DNA of 5,035 nt from Rhodobiaceae bacterium (GTDB lineage: Bacteria; Pseudomonadota; Alphaproteobacteria; RS24), in contig NYTN01000014.1 in assembly GCA_002683515.1 (NCBI GenBank), forward strand, positions 10,131 to 15,165, given 5' to 3'. The notes under the pieces are model-generated. The model did not search any database and was not told the origin of the DNA. It saw only the letters and a program-made list of their open reading frames with translations. The translations under genes were made by a program, and so were the position numbers. This document shows positions 4,974-5,035 of the stretch, piece after piece (the first letter of the stretch is position 1; every line of letters begins with the position of its first letter).

Positions 4974-5035
4974 TTTGTAATGGCATACTCTGTTAATTGT
5001 TAGTTGCGGCAAGGTCGCTCTGTGCGATTATGACG

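Noticed and set aside
4993..5034. Minus-strand frame reading VIIAQSDLAATNN then stop, possibly the tail of a gene beyond the right edge
   Set aside because: Thirteen codons with no recognisable motif are too few to support a gene; another minus frame also stays open for 11 codons there.

Overview
The window looks like a piece of chromosome from a mesophilic Gram-negative bacterium, probably a proteobacterium. The evidence is a roughly balanced base composition, dense coding on both strands, ordinary Shine-Dalgarno sites, and a 2-oxo acid dehydrogenase E2 component of the pyruvate dehydrogenase type. I cannot name the genus. No tRNA, rRNA, insertion sequence, CRISPR array, phage gene or origin is visible, and no stretch longer than about 150 bases lacks a gene.

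Layout, left to right. (1) 3-1169, plus strand: the C-terminal 388 residues of a dihydrolipoamide acyltransferase (E2). It enters from the left edge and carries two E3/E1-binding domains before the catalytic domain. (2) 1194-1592, minus strand: a SnoaL/NTF2-like small protein, tail to tail with E2. (3) 1593-1742: a divergent control region with a plausible sigma-70 promoter, a GGTCA tandem repeat, a dyad, and a complement to the Shine-Dalgarno of the next gene. (4) 1743-2051 and 2087-3094, plus strand: an antibiotic-biosynthesis-monooxygenase (ABM) domain protein and a zinc-free medium-chain reductase (MDR), very likely one transcript. (5) 3123-3887 and 3923-4933, minus strand: an SDR dehydrogenase downstream of a second, diverged MDR reductase, very likely another transcript. 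(6) 4934-5035: the upstream region of that second pair, with no convincing gene.

The small genes form two mini-operons that converge at about 3100, each containing one MDR reductase of the CurA/prostaglandin-reductase branch. The families present are ene/carbonyl reductase twice, a probably NAD-linked alcohol dehydrogenase, an ABM-fold enzyme, an NTF2-fold enzyme, and a neighbouring acyl-CoA-forming dehydrogenase complex. Together they suggest an accessory catabolic locus that reduces, oxidises and isomerises a carbonyl or cyclic substrate such as a terpenoid, steroid or aromatic-derived ketone. The substrate is inference only. I see no clearly new system. The points most worth checking are the tandem binding domains in E2, the structured leader at 1650-1742, and stop codons embedded in hairpins at the ends of all three oxidoreductase genes.
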